Positions 1 through 10,973 of a stretch of DNA of 64,000 nt are shown here, in pieces. The translations under genes were made by a program, and so were the position numbers. The notes beneath the pieces were generated by a model. That model was not told the DNA's origin, ran no database searches, and saw only the letters and a program-made list of their open reading frames with translations. Origin of the DNA: Paraniabella hibiscisoli. GTDB lineage: Bacteria > Bacteroidota > Bacteroidia > Chitinophagales > Chitinophagaceae. Each line of letters begins with the position of its first letter. Position 1 is the first letter of the stretch. The stretch is from positions 868,001 through 932,000 of the forward strand of contig NZ_JAKWBK010000001.1 in the NCBI RefSeq assembly GCF_022512515.1, written 5' to 3'.

Positions 1-94
1 TTTTTAAGTAGGCAGCAAACTCCTTTGCCCGGGATGCATAGGTTCCAAGGTGCAGGTCCGATATAACCGCCACTTCCACCGGTCTTTTGTTCAT
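1..94 (-). CDS. Metallophosphoesterase, N-terminal fragment (partial)
   Basis: The reverse strand from an ATG at 92-94 reads 31 codons to the left edge of the window. The peptide has a beta-strand followed by the motif SDLHLG, the first metal-binding block (D-x-H) of calcineurin-like phosphoesterases. This block is shared with UDP-2,3-diacylglucosamine hydrolases (LpxH-like) and the UDP-2,3-diacylglucosamine diphosphatase-like proteins common in Bacteroidota. The other metal-binding blocks lie outside the window, so the substrate cannot be told. It is downstream of the sulfatase and on the same strand, with a gap of about 140 bases in which I see no clear terminator. Confidence 0.6.
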   Translation of the reverse strand, partial: MNKRPVEVAVISDLHLGTYASRAKEFAAYLK

Positions 95-237
95 GGTTTT
101 TAGAGTTTACCAAAACTCCACCATTCTTTTAAACTAATTGTTACGATAGCATTACCTGATTGTTACCAGTCCCCGCCAAATATTCCTGCTTATTATTTAC
201 CAGGCATTTATAATAGGTTCAATTGGCAGAACCATTC

Positions 238-1763
238 TTATTTTTCCAGGACAGGGATTATAAACCGGCTCACCTCGGGTGTTTGGTGTTCTTTTTCATA
301 ATGAATTCCATTTTCGCAACGATATCCGGATGTTTTTGTGCTATATTTTTTGCTCCTGTAGGTCCGTTGAAAGGTCATATAGCTCCGTTATTATGTTACC
401 TTTCATCAGGTTCATGCGAACGGCTTTCCAATTGCCCATTCTAAGTGCCTGCTGGCCTCCGTATTCCGGGTATTCAAAATATAAATAGTCATGTTGTTTT
501 TGCCGTTGTGTATTACCCAAAATTTCGGGAAGCATGGATACGCCATGTATATTAGGTGGTGCATTCACCTGAAGTAGTTCACAAAAAGTAGGCATCATAT
601 CAATCGTTGCGGAAACCAGCGCAGATGAGGAGCCAGCCTTTACTTTCCCCGGCCATTGCACTATAAAAGGCGCCCGAATGCCACCTTCGCGCAGGTAGCC
701 TTTTCCCCAACCGCCGTTACCCCTGAATGGTCCTGCGCTGTTGAAGAACACCGGGTCTACTCCTGCATTACTTGCAGGACCATTATCACTGCAAAACATA
801 ATGATGGTATTTTCATACAAACCATTCTTTTTAGCTGCGCTACTATCTGCCCTACCTGTTCATCCAGCAAACTGATCATGGCGGCATAAGTAGCTCTCGG
901 ATAACGACAGGGAAAATAAGATCCGCCCAGGAAGGGCTTCTCCTCTCCAAACTTTTGATGATAATAGTCTACCAGCCTTTTGGGCGCCTGTAACGACACA
1001 TGCGGTAGTGGCGTTGGATAATACAGGAAGAAGGGCTTGCTTTTATTTTTATCGATAAAGTTCAGTGCAGCTTTTACCAGGTAATCTGGTGCATAATATT
1101 TTTGCTGATATACTTCGTAGTTATCCGGATCGAGTTTATCCAGGCTGTCTGGAAACTTTATGGCTGGATCTACAATTTTATTGTCAATAGCTACCCGGTC
1201 TTCGTTCTCCCATAAATGGCCATTGTAGTAGGTATGGTCTTGCCGTTGGCAGATGTATCCGTAGAAATAGTCAAAGCCCTGCCTGTTCGGATGCCCCGAA
1301 CTTGCCGGCGCACCCAACCCCCATTTACCCACCATTCCGGTGGTATAGCCTGCACTTTTCAAAACTTCTGCTATAGTAAGTGTGGAATCGGGAATTGGAA
1401 ACTGTCCTTCTAAAAAAGGGTTCTCCTCCATTGCCTTAAAATCCCATACAGGTCCACGTTCTCCCCATTCGTGATTTCCACGAATGTAGGCGCTGCCGGA
1501 ATTAATACCGGTCATTAATAAATACCTGGAAGGTGCACAAACGGCAAACGCATAATGTTGCGTAAACTTTTTACCATTCCTGGCTAATGCATCAATATGA
1601 GGCGTTTCTATCTTTTCCTGGCCATAGGCCCCAATATCGCCATAACCCAGATCATCTGCCAATATATAAACGATATTGGGTTTACGTGGTACTTTTTTTG
1701 AGCAGAACCAATACCAACTATTAAAAACAGGCCTACTGAAAGAAAAATAAGTTTATTGAGCAT
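238..1763 (-). CDS. Type I sulfatase (arylsulfatase family), frameshifted
   Basis: A secreted sulfatase of about 509 residues that would hydrolyse sulfate esters, probably in the periplasm. A signal peptide covers residues 1-22. The metal-binding pair D37-D38 is followed by the sulfatase signature C76-A-P-S-R with T-G at 85-86, where the cysteine becomes formylglycine. A later S-D-N-G-P near residue 327 is the second metal site. Four one-base losses break the frame: in the A-runs near 1692, 825 and 352, and in the A-run near 292. With these restored, the gene spans 510 codons and ends in a typical sulfatase tail. It follows the GH43 gene by 67 bases with an operator-like site between. A sulfatase inside a pectin locus is odd: land-plant pectin is not normally sulfated, so a sulfated algal or host glycan is possible. 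Confidence 0.85.
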
Positions 1764-1815
1764 AACAAAGCGTTGTGTGCTCAATAAAAATAAGCCATTC
1801 GTTGCAACGCTATTT

Positions 1816-1829
1816 GCGCAAACGATTGT
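1816..1829. promoter_or_regulatory. LacI-type operator-like site upstream of the sulfatase
   Basis: The sequence GCGCAAACGATTGT lies in the 67-base gap between the GH43 stop and the sulfatase start. It shares GCAAACG-A/T-TT with the site in front of the SusC gene, and resembles the even-spaced, CG-centred palindromes bound by LacI/PurR-family repressors. A LacI-family gene lies at 24533-25566. Its position suggests the sulfatase can be controlled separately within the same regulon. Binding is inferred. Confidence 0.4.
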
Positions 1830-1830
1830 A

Positions 1831-3447
1831 TTATTTTGTTATCCGGAACCAGTCCACATCTATAAAACCTGCATCATTGATCTTTACATCGCTGGTAATA
1901 AACAGTCCCACTTTAGATCCGATCCATTTTCCCGGCGTCGCCTTCAGTGTTCCTGCTTCAACAAACTTTTCACCGTCCAGGCTATAGCTGAAGACACAGG
2001 TAGTATCCTGCCTGAACTGCATCCTGAAATACACTTCTTTTTGAGCCAGTTTCACTAATTCCTTCTCTGTTTCTTTTCCATCCCGATCGGCTTTTTCGCA
2101 GGTGGTGAATACAATATACACACCGTCATTTTTACGCCTGATAGCAATATTGCCATAACTCATTGCCATGGTGGTAAGCCCGGCCTTTTCACCCGTAAAT
2201 TTCTCGCTGGCGCGGAAGCTGATTTTGGTGGTAACCGTAAACGCATCATGCGGAAATTTTTGTAATAGTACATGAGGCGTGTTCCATAAAGTCTGCCCTT
2301 TTTCTACGGGGTGCGCAAACATCCTTAAGCTGCCTTTTTGTGTATTCATAAAACTCCAGGTAGCCTGCGGATTGGCCTGCCACTGCCATTGTAATCCTAA
2401 TTTCAGATCATTAAACTCATCTGACTCCGCGGGATTTTCTTTAGCATAGGTTTTCCCTACATTCGGCTTTTTATACCGCAACACCGGGTTACCATTTCCA
2501 TCATTGTCTTTATCTTCTCCAATCACGGGCCAGTCGTTTACCCACTTCATTGGCTGCAGATGCACTACTCTTCCTATTGCATCCTTATCCTGGAAATGCA
2601 GGAACCAGTTTTCTCCCGTTTGCGTATCTACCCAGGCTCCCTGGTGTGGGCCATTAACGCTTGTTTTGCCTTGCTCCATCACCACTTTGCGTTCGTAAGG
2701 ACCATATATATTTTTGCTGCGTAACACCAGTTGCCAGCCAGTAGCCACACCACCCGCAGGAGCAAATAAATAATAATATCCGTTACGCTTATATACTTTG
2801 GGACCTTCAATAGTAGGATCCAGCTCATGCCCATCATAAACCATCATACCATTGGTGGTAGTTTTGGTACCTTCTGCATTCATTTCCTTAATCACCAAAA
2901 CACTTTTGATACCGGCACGGCTTCCTGCATAGGCGTGAGAAAGATATACTTTGCCATCCTCATCCCAGAACGGGCAGGGATCAATTAACCCTGCTCCACC
3001 CTCTACTAAAACCGGATCGCTCCACGGACCGGTTATTTTTTTTGCTTTGGTAACATATATACCAAAATCAGGATCGGGATAATAAATGTAAAATTCATTT
3101 TTATGATAGCGGATAGCAGGAGCCCAAACGCCATTGCCATGCTGTACTTTATTAAAAACTTCCAGGGGAACCTGGCGTTGTAAGGCATGTCCGATCAGTT
3201 TCCAGTTTACCAAATCCTTAGAGTGAAGGATGGGCAACCCCGGCACCTGGTCGAAGCTCGAAGCGATCATGTAAAAATCATCTCCCACCCGTATCGCATC
3301 CGGATCAGAATAATCTGCATTCACCACCGGATTGCTATAGGTACCATCACCATTATCAGGGCTCCAAACCTGCGATGTATAAGGCTTCTGTGCCTGCAGG
3401 TTGCAACTTAAAACCAACAATCCCGCTACCAAAAATTTTATTTTCAT
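1831..3447 (-). CDS. Glycoside hydrolase family 43 (arabinofuranosidase/xylosidase type)
   Basis: An intact secreted GH43 enzyme of 538 residues. The signal peptide ends at about residue 20 (LQAQ). The five-bladed propeller begins with A-D-Y-S-D-P-D at 44-50, which holds the expected catalytic base. W-A-P-A-I and a later I-E-G-P-K block, with the expected general acid Glu, follow. The C-terminal 200 residues look like the beta-sandwich domain attached to many GH43 proteins. I chose the start at 3447 because it begins the signal peptide; an upstream in-frame ATG at 3528 would add 27 unlikely residues and overlap the methylesterase gene. In a pectin locus it most likely removes arabinose (or xylose) from RG-I side chains; the exact linkage cannot be told. 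Confidence 0.85.
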   Translation of the reverse strand: MKIKFLVAGLLVLSCNLQAQKPYTSQVWSPDNGDGTYSNPVVNADYSDPDAIRVGDDFYMIASSFDQVPGLPILHSKDLVNWKLIGHALQRQVPLEVFNKVQHGNGVWAPAIRYHKNEFYIYYPDPDFGIYVTKAKKITGPWSDPVLVEGGAGLIDPCPFWDEDGKVYLSHAYAGSRAGIKSVLVIKEMNAEGTKTTTNGMMVYDGHELDPTIEGPKVYKRNGYYYLFAPAGGVATGWQLVLRSKNIYGPYERKVVMEQGKTSVNGPHQGAWVDTQTGENWFLHFQDKDAIGRVVHLQPMKWVNDWPVIGEDKDNDGNGNPVLRYKKPNVGKTYAKENPAESDEFNDLKLGLQWQWQANPQATWSFMNTQKGSLRMFAHPVEKGQTLWNTPHVLLQKFPHDAFTVTTKISFRASEKFTGEKAGLTTMAMSYGNIAIRRKNDGVYIVFTTCEKADRDGKETEKELVKLAQKEVYFRMQFRQDTTCVFSYSLDGEKFVEAGTLKATPGKWIGSKVGLFITSDVKINDAGFIDVDWFRITK

Positions 3448-3505
3448 TGTTATCAATTTATTCAGATCAATATCTTTTATTAGTTGTTGATATCTGCGAC
3501 TGGAT

Positions 3506-4465
3506 TTACTTGCCGGCACTCCAGCCATTAAACATATTTTTTGCCGTATACAGCTTTGCTTCCTCTTTACTCAATTGCTTGGACCAGCTTGCTCTTTTAC
3601 TCGTTTGGGCCCCTTCGCCTGCGTTCTTATATTCAGCATACTGTACCGTTTGCTCTCAGCAGCAGGCCGGCCCCAGTTATGCCAGCCTTCGGGCTTAATA
3701 AATGCGGGCAGCTTCGACTGTATGAAAACAGTCTTTGCAAAATCGCCCCAGGGGCGACCTAAGTAATAGGATACTGTTGGATCACCCGTTACGGAACAGT
3801 TCAAAAAAACCATTCCGTAAGCAGCTTCTTTAGGCGTGTTGGCTGCAGTAATATAACTGCCCCTTTTTTGCAGTATATAGAGCAGTTCTCAAATAAGGCA
3901 GTGGCGGCGCCAAAAATAAAATCAGTGGTTCCTTCTATATAGCAATTCTTATAGTACTGCTTGCTTTTAGCGCGGCGCCATGTACATAAAGCGTATCCTG
4001 GAAACCCAGGAAGCGACAATTCTTAAAACTGATCCTGTCGGCGGAAACCCGCACGGCAACAGCCTGCCCAACCGGCCCTGCACTATTTTCGAAAGTGATG
4101 TTCTCTGCAGAAAAGCCATCTCCATAAACAAAAAAAGAGGAGCTGCCTGTGGTACCTATATTCGCACCTTTCTCATTTTGTTTGCTGGCATAATCATCAT
4201 AAGTAAGAATTACCTTATTGATATCTTCTCCTACAAAACTCACATTGGTCTTGTTGGCAGGTAAAGTCAGCTTTTCCTTGTAGATTCCGTTCTTAATAAA
4301 GATCACTGTTCGCTTACTGCCGGATGCCGGAACTGCATTAATAGCTTCCTGCACGGTTGTAAAATTTCCGCTTCCATCTTTTGCTACTACGAAATCGGGC
4401 TTCACCGCAAATGCACTATTACTTATGTATAATACAAGAAGCTGCAATAAAAATAGTCTTATCAT
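3506..4465 (-). CDS. Pectin methylesterase (CE8), copy 1, frameshifted
   Basis: A secreted pectinesterase of about 320 residues that would remove methyl esters from homogalacturonan, freeing acidic stretches for the pectate lyases. A signal peptide covers residues 1-20. The right-handed beta-helix carries the CE8 blocks: G-Q-A-V-A-V, Q-D-T-L-Y, G-T-T-D-F-I-F-G and Y-L-G-R-P-W-G, including the two catalytic aspartates and the Arg/Trp of the active site. Three one-base losses break it, near 3970 (GCGC stretch), 3870 (G-run) and 3658 (A-run). Restoring them gives 321 codons and a C-terminus ending in a normal W-S-K-Q-L type helix. It starts four bases after the esterase stop, as expected in an operon. 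Copy 2 lies at 5471-6582. Confidence 0.85.
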
Positions 4466-4469
4466 GATC

Positions 4470-5489
4470 TTATTTAAAGGGTATCGGTTTTAAAAAATTC
4501 ATTTCTTTTAACCAGGATTGCAATAAAGGCAACCAAAGCTCTGTTGATCCCGGGTTTTCTGTAACTCTTATTCCATGCCCGCCTTGTGGAAAAGTATGCA
4601 AGCTGGCATTCACACTGTTATCAATTAATGCATTGTAGTATAGCAGGCTGTTATGCAGATTGACTGTTTTGTCGTTTACCGCATGAACCAGGAAAGCTGG
4701 AGGGGTGGAAGCCGTAACCTGTTTTTCCATCGAATATTTTTCTATCCTGGAGGCGCTCGTATCACTACCCAGGAGGTTAGACCTGCTGCCTTTATGAGCC
4801 CATTTGCCCATCGTAATTACAGGAGATAGCAATACAGAAAAATCCGGTCGATAATTAAGCGTGTCATATCTATCGCTTATTTTGGATACATCGCTTATTT
4901 GCGTGGACAGCATAGCAGCCAAATGTCCGCCCGCGCTAATGCCCATTACACCCAGCTTTGAAGTTTCGAGGTTCCATGTTGATACATTGGAACGAATGTA
5001 TTTCATGGCACGTTGCGCATCCTGCAAAGGTGCAATAGCGGGCTCTTTAAGATTGGCCTGATGCGGCAAACGATATACCAAAACAAATACATTAATGCCC
5101 AGCGTATTGAACCAACGTGCAAAGTTAAACCCGTTATACACATAGGATGCTCGCTGATAGCCGCCTCCAGGGCAAATCAAAATACTGGTTCCCGTATTCT
5201 CTGCTTTATTTGCGGGAAAAACATAGATCCCAGGAGTTCCTACTTTCAAGGCCCGCTCATCTGCAATGCTATCGGGTATCGCATATTTTTGGTTAGGTAT
5301 CTTTCCTTTCTCCCAAATGGGCAGGAATTCTTGCGCTGTGACTTCCGCAGATACTGTCAGCAATAAAGAAAGCAATATTACTATGTTTCTTAGAAGATCG
5401 ATTGGCTTATAGCCCGAAGAGATTACGCTGTTTCGCTTCGCTTCAGTTGGAATGACAGAGCCATTTTGTATTATTTCTTTGCCGGCCAT
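4470..5489 (-). CDS. Secreted alpha/beta-hydrolase, probable carbohydrate acetylesterase
   Basis: An intact 339-residue esterase of the BD-FAE/acetyl-xylan-esterase-like alpha/beta-hydrolase group. C-P-G-G-G-Y forms the oxyanion-hole region, G-I-S-A-G-G is the nucleophile elbow, and a late H-G-I-R histidine together with an aspartate near N-D-K-T complete the likely triad. A hydrophobic signal segment sits at about residues 34-52, unusually far in. The preceding 33 residues are encoded by DNA that looks like a non-coding palindromic repeat, so the true start may differ; no other in-frame ATG lies between. The start overlaps the end of the second methylesterase by 19 bases. By context it would deacetylate pectin. 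Confidence 0.75.
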   Translation of the reverse strand: MAGKEIIQNGSVIPTEAKRNSVISSGYKPIDLLRNIVILLSLLLTVSAEVTAQEFLPIWEKGKIPNQKYAIPDSIADERALKVGTPGIYVFPANKAENTGTSILICPGGGYQRASYVYNGFNFARWFNTLGINVFVLVYRLPHQANLKEPAIAPLQDAQRAMKYIRSNVSTWNLETSKLGVMGISAGGHLAAMLSTQISDVSKISDRYDTLNYRPDFSVLLSPVITMGKWAHKGSRSNLLGSDTSASRIEKYSMEKQVTASTPPAFLVHAVNDKTVNLHNSLLYYNALIDNSVNASLHTFPQGGHGIRVTENPGSTELWLPLLQSWLKEMNFLKPIPFK

Positions 5490-6582
5490 TCAAATGGTTT
5501 TAAAGAAGTTTGTTTGAACCAGTCTTTTTCGCCCGGCAGATCGGGGTTGCTGCCGGAAGCAAAAATATTCTCAAGCGTGTAAGCAGCGGCTTCTTTATCC
5601 GTAAGTTGCTTTGACCATCCAACTCTTCCTCCAATATTGCCGCCGGGGCCCCTGCTTTTATACTCAGCGTATAAAACGGTTTTTTCCACCTCAGGATTAC
5701 CCCAGTTATTCCAGCCTTCTGCTACCACCTGCGCAGGCATTTCACAACGCACAAAGACAGTTTTTGCATGTGCACGCCAGGGTCTTCCTAAAAAACTTTT
5801 GTTGCCTCATCAGCTGCCGTTATTTTACAATCCAGGAAAACATAACCAAATTTTTTACCCGGGGTGGTACTTGCTGCTGTTATGTAAGAGTTTGTTTTTT
5901 CTTTAATGGTACAGTTTTGAAAAACTGCTGTTGAGGGACCAAAAATAAAATCGGTAGTGCCCTCTATATGGCAATCTACAAACAACTGTCGTGATGCTTC
6001 GCCCGCGCTGAATATAGTATCCTGGTCACCTATGAATTTGCAATTTTTGAATACTGCTTTATCCGCGTCCACATACAATGCAACTGCCTGTCCTACCCGG
6101 CCCGCATTATTTACAAAAGTGATATTCTGGGCTATAAACCGGTTGCCCGAAATTTTGGCAGTAAAGGAAGTGAAAGTAGTGAGCTTGCCCCGGCCTGAAT
6201 AATCGTTAAACGTAATGATTGTTTTGTCTACATCTTCGCCAATAAAAGTTACATCGGTATTATTAGCGGGCAGTTCGATTTTTTCATTGTACACGCCACT
6301 CTTAATATAGAGCGTAATAGGCGCTAATGGGTATACCCGCATAGCATCAATAGCTTCCTGTATATACTTATAGTCGCCGCTTCCATCTTTGGCAACGGTA
6401 AAAGTATATTTATACTTGTCTGCATTACCAGTTTGCGCGTTAATGTTTATTATAGTGAACAACATAGTGATCACTATCAAAAGAATCCTGATTGAAGCCG
6501 TATGCACGGCTACCCATTCCGGCCTGATTGCAACACTACGCGCTCCGGCAGCTACTGCTCTTTCACTCTTATACATTATCAT
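5471..6582 (-). CDS. Pectin methylesterase (CE8), copy 2, frameshifted
   Basis: A second CE8 pectinesterase, about 370 residues, with G-Q-A-V-A-L, Q-D-T-I-F, G-T-T-D-F-I-F-G and L-G-R-P-W blocks of the beta-helix active site. One T is missing from the T-run near 5793, splitting the gene between the aspartate block and L-G-R-P-W. Correcting it gives 371 codons. The signal segment is at about residues 30-50 (ending ININAQ), behind a long N-terminal stretch like that of the neighbouring esterase. The ATG overlaps the upstream hydrolase stop by four bases (ATGA), suggesting translational coupling. Compared with copy 1 it has a longer C-terminal tail (about 25 residues) rich in D, W and P. The two copies may act on differently esterified pectin. 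Confidence 0.85.
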
Positions 6583-7552
6583 AATGAAAAATTTATCTTT
6601 AAAAAGTCATCGATATAATTTACGGCAGGTGTAAACCAGGGCTCAAATAAACAAAATGAATGAGGGCTATTCTCAAACGTATGTACCCGGCTCAGTACGT
6701 TTCTTTCCTGTAATATTTTTATATAATCATCCCGGCCTGCATGCATGCGGTCTACCGAGCTATTCAGAAATAATATTGGCGGACTAAATACTGCATAGCT
6801 TAAAGGCGATGCGGTTGCCCATAGCAGCGGATTATCTTTGGGTGTATATCCTAACCAATAAGCCGATGCTCCTTCAGCTGATGGATTCTTTTGTTCGCTA
6901 CTTTCGGCATGTACAAAAGAAGTAGTTCCATCTATATCGATGATCGCCTTTACTTTGGTGCTGATCGCGTTTTTCTGATCATAGTTTTCGAAAGTAGGCA
7001 TATCACCTGTACAACCAACTAGCGCTGCCATTTGTCCACCCGCTGAAAACCCGGCTACTACCAGCTTTGCTGAATCAACTCTAAAGTCTTTCGCATGTAT
7101 CTTGATCCATTTAATAGCTTCCTTTATGTCAAAAATGGCGGCAGGAAAATAGGCTTCTGGGGATAGGCGATACTCAGGTGTAAAACAGGCATAGCCTTTA
7201 TTCGCCAATGCCTTCGCCATATCATGATGTTGGGTTCGGTTGCCCGAACGCCATCCACCACCATGAATGATGATAATGGCGATACCGTTAGATTTTTGCT
7301 TTGGATAAAAAGCATCTAATTTCAACTTTCGCTTGCCAATCTCGCAATAGGTACATTCCATTTTTTGTGCCAGCCCCGAAGCATCTACCACCGGCATGGT
7401 AATACCGGGATGATATTTTTTTCTTTCAGGAAAGCAGTAGGATTATTAAAAGAAGTATCCCTGATGCCCGTAAGCCCGGTTGCTATTTGCGCATAGCAAC
7501 AGCCTAAGCTAATCATCATCGCGAAAAGAATAAAGCAGGCACGCTTACTCAT
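6579..7552 (-). CDS. Alpha/beta-hydrolase, lipase/esterase-like, frameshifted
   Basis: A secreted hydrolase of about 324 residues. A signal peptide of roughly 22 residues (ending CCYAQ) is encoded from an ATG at 7550-7552. The H-G-G-G-W oxyanion motif, the G-F-S-A-G-G nucleophile elbow, a V-D-R-M-H aspartate region and a final P-H-S-F histidine give the full triad of the hormone-sensitive-lipase/carboxylesterase group. One A is missing from the A-run near 7425, which cuts off the signal peptide in the raw sequence. The gene sits seven bases from the rhamnogalacturonan acetylesterase and overlaps the methylesterase, so it is part of the same transcript. It probably removes acetyl groups from pectin or its oligosaccharides; the substrate is inferred. 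Confidence 0.78.
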
Positions 7553-7559
7553 TAGTTAT

Positions 7560-8308
7560 TTATTTAACAGCAGGGTTTTTAATTCGGGAAGCCAGCTCAG
7601 GAACGAGTGTACGAATATCTTTCAAAACGATCTGGGCTACTTTCCGGGCACCTAATTCACTGAAATGCGTATCATCAACCTTACCCGTTGGATAGTTAGG
7701 ATGCTCACCCGGCTGCAGATGCACAAATAAAAGTTTAGACGCTTCTACGCCTAATTGTTGGTAGAGGTTCTGCGCTTGCTTGTCCAGATCAATCAGGGGA
7801 GTTTTCTCAAGAGTTGCAACATCTCTAACAATCTGCGCATATACATCATGTGTTCCTACCACTTTGCCGGTACTATCAAATTTTCTCCGGGCTACGGGGG
7901 TAATCAAAACCGGAGTACCACCTTTTAACCGGGCCTCTTTCACATACTGCACCAGGTTATTTTTAAACTCCGCTTCTGTTGTAGCCGATTTCTTCGTGGG
8001 CACTTCATCATTATGCCCGAATTGAATAAAAATATAATCACCTTTTTCGCATTCTTTCATGATCGTTCCCCATAAACCTTCTCTTTTGAACGAAGAAGTG
8101 CTACGCCCATTTTTTGCCAGGTTAATTACCTGTACCGTGCTATCCCAGAAGTAAACAAAAGGCATCCCCATCCGTTTTCGGGATAGGCTTTTATATCTTT
8201 TATAGACATAGTGGAATCGCCTGCGAGAAAAATTTTTACCTTTTTGGGAGGTAACACAAAAGCCGCCGCAGAGATCAGTAGTAAGGGAAGGATAATTTTC
8301 AATTTCAT
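7560..8308 (-). CDS. Rhamnogalacturonan acetylesterase (CE12, SGNH hydrolase), frameshifted
   Basis: A secreted SGNH/GDSL esterase of about 249 residues that would deacetylate the galacturonic acid of RG-I. The signal peptide is at residues 1-18. The block I nucleophile is G-D-S-T (Ser32), block III is G-H-N-D, and block V is D-D-T-H-F with the catalytic Asp and His. This order matches the family that includes YesT and RhgT. One G is missing from the G-run near 8166 (G-W-G-M region). I placed the start at 8308, at the Met before the signal peptide; the reading frame stays open for another 20 codons upstream. The stop lies seven bases before the next hydrolase. Confidence 0.85.
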
Positions 8309-8391
8309 TTGTAAATCTTTATTTTTTACTGCTCGAATGGAGCCTTTAATGATAAAAACTTTCATCATACCGGCCTCATTCGTCTGTTCAT

Positions 8392-9560
8392 TTATTTAAG
8401 TGCTGTACTGTTTTTGGACAATTGCTTTTGCCACCTGGAATAAGCATCCAATGCTTTTTGTGGCGCATAAGTATACCAGGCATAGCCGTCGCGACGTTCA
8501 CGTTCCACTTCGGCAAGCGAATAAACCACTTTACTATCGCGATTGCAAAATAGGGGACGATGTGTTTTTAATTCATAAAAGCGGGTCCAGATAGGAGGTG
8601 CGGTACTATCGGTTTCCACCACCCTGTCGCTGCTTGAAATACGAAAAGGAGTATCCATCTTTTCGGCCCTTACGGTCTTCACTACCGTATTATAGATCCG
8701 GGAAGCTTCAAACCATTTCATGGCAGCATTAACGGATTTGATCACGCGCTCATCCGGGTGTTTAATGTCCATCAGGAAGAATACAATCCCCACACTTTCC
8801 CCATTACAAATGCTGGGGGCTCAAACTTCCTGGCCCAGGCGGGTTGCAGAGCTACTTCATCATACTGCTGGCACCAGGCCGTTAATACGCCGTTATCAAC
8901 GATCTGTGTATTTAAAATACAGTCGATACCCTTGTTATATGCCTGATGTAGTTTTGTCCTTATCCCGGCGTTAATAAAGTCATACAAGGGTTCGTTCTCA
9001 ACAATATCTGAAAGCAGGTCAACAATACCCGTCATACCGCCATCGTTGAAGGTAATGTAGCGACTATAACCCTTTTCCAAAGGATAATATTGCGGCCATC
9101 CGCCATTAGCATATTGTGCTTCCAGAATATAATTCAGCCCTCTTAGCGCAGCAACTTTATACGCCTCATCCTTTACAGCCGCGTAAGCAATCGCTAAGGC
9201 CCTTATCTGGGTATAGCAGGTTCCATTATCAAAAGTGGTATTGAGTGTATTCTTATATCCAGCCACTGCCACTTTTTGCTCAGGGCTAAGAATGGCAAAC
9301 ATGTCGTAATTCTTGGGCCAGCCTCCGTTTGCTTTTTGAAACAGTAGTATATTATCGGCCACCTGTTTCAGGTCGGTGGATTTATACCTGGGCCGACCCG
9401 GACCGGCATTGATCATATTTTTACTATCAGCAATACCATACCAATGGCCGGCATTATCGGCAAAGGGTTTTGTATCTATTTCGGATGGTATAGGCTTTTG
9501 CGCCTTTGCAAAGGACAGTAGCGACAAAACAAGAAAAAGACAAAAAATACGTTGTAACAT
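8392..9560 (-). CDS. Pectate lyase family PL10, frameshifted
   Basis: A secreted PL10 pectate lyase of about 389 residues that cleaves de-esterified homogalacturonan by beta-elimination. The signal peptide ends near residue 20 (SFAKAQ). The protein is the expected (alpha/alpha)3 toroid with repeated N-G-G-W-P motifs (residues about 78-82 and 150-155), T-F-N-D-G-G-M-T and, after the frameshift, a D-I-K-H-P-D-E region. One C is missing from the C-run near 8814; restoring it creates the family sequence E-P-P-S-I-C-N-G-E-S-V-G-I. The corrected length is 390 codons. It is separated from the CE12 gene by 83 bases and from the PL1 gene by 34. Confidence 0.85.
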
Positions 9561-9594
9561 GATATCTAATTTTACTGATAACCAACAAGGTTGT

Positions 9595-10973
9595 TTACTT
9601 TGCCCGTTCATTTATATACATCTCGATATTAGTATATTCCTTACTTAAATCATTGCCGTTATTATCAGCCCTTTTAGGGTCTAACCGGTGCTTGATCTCC
9701 CATTCATCAGGCATACCATCTTTGTCTGTATCAACAGGCACTTTTGTATACTGATACACTGGCCATCCACCAACTTCTGACGCGTCATTAATAATACCTT
9801 TTTCGCCAGATACAGCTTTATGTGATTTCGCTTCTGCTATCAACCGCAGATCCACAGCGTCGTATTTTGGCAGAGATGCACCTACGTTCCCCAACACCAG
9901 CTGGTAGGCTTCACGGGCTGTTTGTAAAGTCACTGGTGCTGTAATAGTGAAGGGCGCTGTAACAAGCGCTTGATTTTTGTATAGATCCGGAAACTCTGAC
10001 AAATCGATACCTAAATTGTTATTGGCTGAAAGTTTTTTATCTCCATGCATCACATTACCGCTCAGATACCACTGCCCAAAACCTTTTGCTTTTGCGGAAT
10101 TATAATTAGCTTTTACAAATTTCAATTCTTTAGCGGTAGCAGGTCCGGGAATGTAATAGTTATTCACCAGGTTGATGTTCGATTTTCCACCAGGAATATC
10201 AACTTCTCCTCCATAACAGGCATTGGCGCTCTTCCAGTTAAAAATTACATTGTTGCGATAATCTACTACCGCCAATGTATCGTGGGCTCTTGAACCGTTG
10301 AACCTTACGGTACGGCTGTTTTGATTTGAGATGAGGTTATGGTGATAAGAAGCGTTTTGTCCGCCCCATACACCACCGTAGGCTCTTAGTCCTTTATGAT
10401 GATTGGCATTGTACAACCCTTCACTAATAATGCTCCATTGCACTGTAACATTTTTGGTATCGTACATAGCAGCACATTCTTCATTGGCCCAGGTAAAAGA
10501 GCAATGGTCGATAATGATGTTCTGGCTATTCTCCATACCAAATCCATATACGCCATTCGCTATTTTGGCGCCCGGCCTGGAACGCAGGTATCTTATAATA
10601 ATATTGCCCCTCACACCGGTTTTATCACCGGCACAATTGATAATAAATGAATTCCCTTTTAAGCAGATACCATCTCCCGGCGCAGTTTGCCCGGCGACAG
10701 TAATATTAGAGCGGCTGATTTTTAACGGAGACTTCAGATCGATGAGTCCCGCTACCGAAAAAACGATAGTAATAGGCTCACCCGGATATTCTTTAAAAGC
10801 CTGGCGCAAGCTACCCGGTCCATCATCATTTAAATTAGAAACTGTTACTACCCGACCTCCTCTGCCACCCGTGGTGTATTTACCAAACCCTTCGGCTCCG
10901 GGGAATGCAGGCGCCTGGGCATTGATCCCTTTGATAATTGTTAAACTAAAGACTATATAAAAAAACTCTTCAT
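9595..10973 (-). CDS. Pectate lyase family PL1, copy a, frameshifted
   Basis: A secreted PL1-type pectate lyase of about 459 residues with a right-handed beta-helix. After the signal peptide (about 22 residues) comes the family opening [16 protein letters not shown]. Further blocks are A-G-Q-T-A-P-G-D, I-I-D-H-C-S-F-T-W, V-Q-W-S-I-I-S-E and V-R-F-N-G-S-R. The C-terminus has [12 protein letters not shown], an EF-hand/dockerin-like calcium loop before a final helix, found in all three copies here. One T is missing from the T-run near 10960, which destroys the signal peptide in the raw sequence. The ATG overlaps the stop of copy b by four bases (ATGA). Confidence 0.85.

Noticed and set aside
341..488. 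Short plus-strand ORFs opposite the sulfatase
   Set aside because: They are shadows of the minus-strand gene with no recognisable domains.
341..1662. Sulfatase and other split genes as true pseudogenes
   Set aside because: Every break is a single base, mostly in a homopolymer, and motifs continue intact after it. Essential genes show the same breaks, so errors explain them better.
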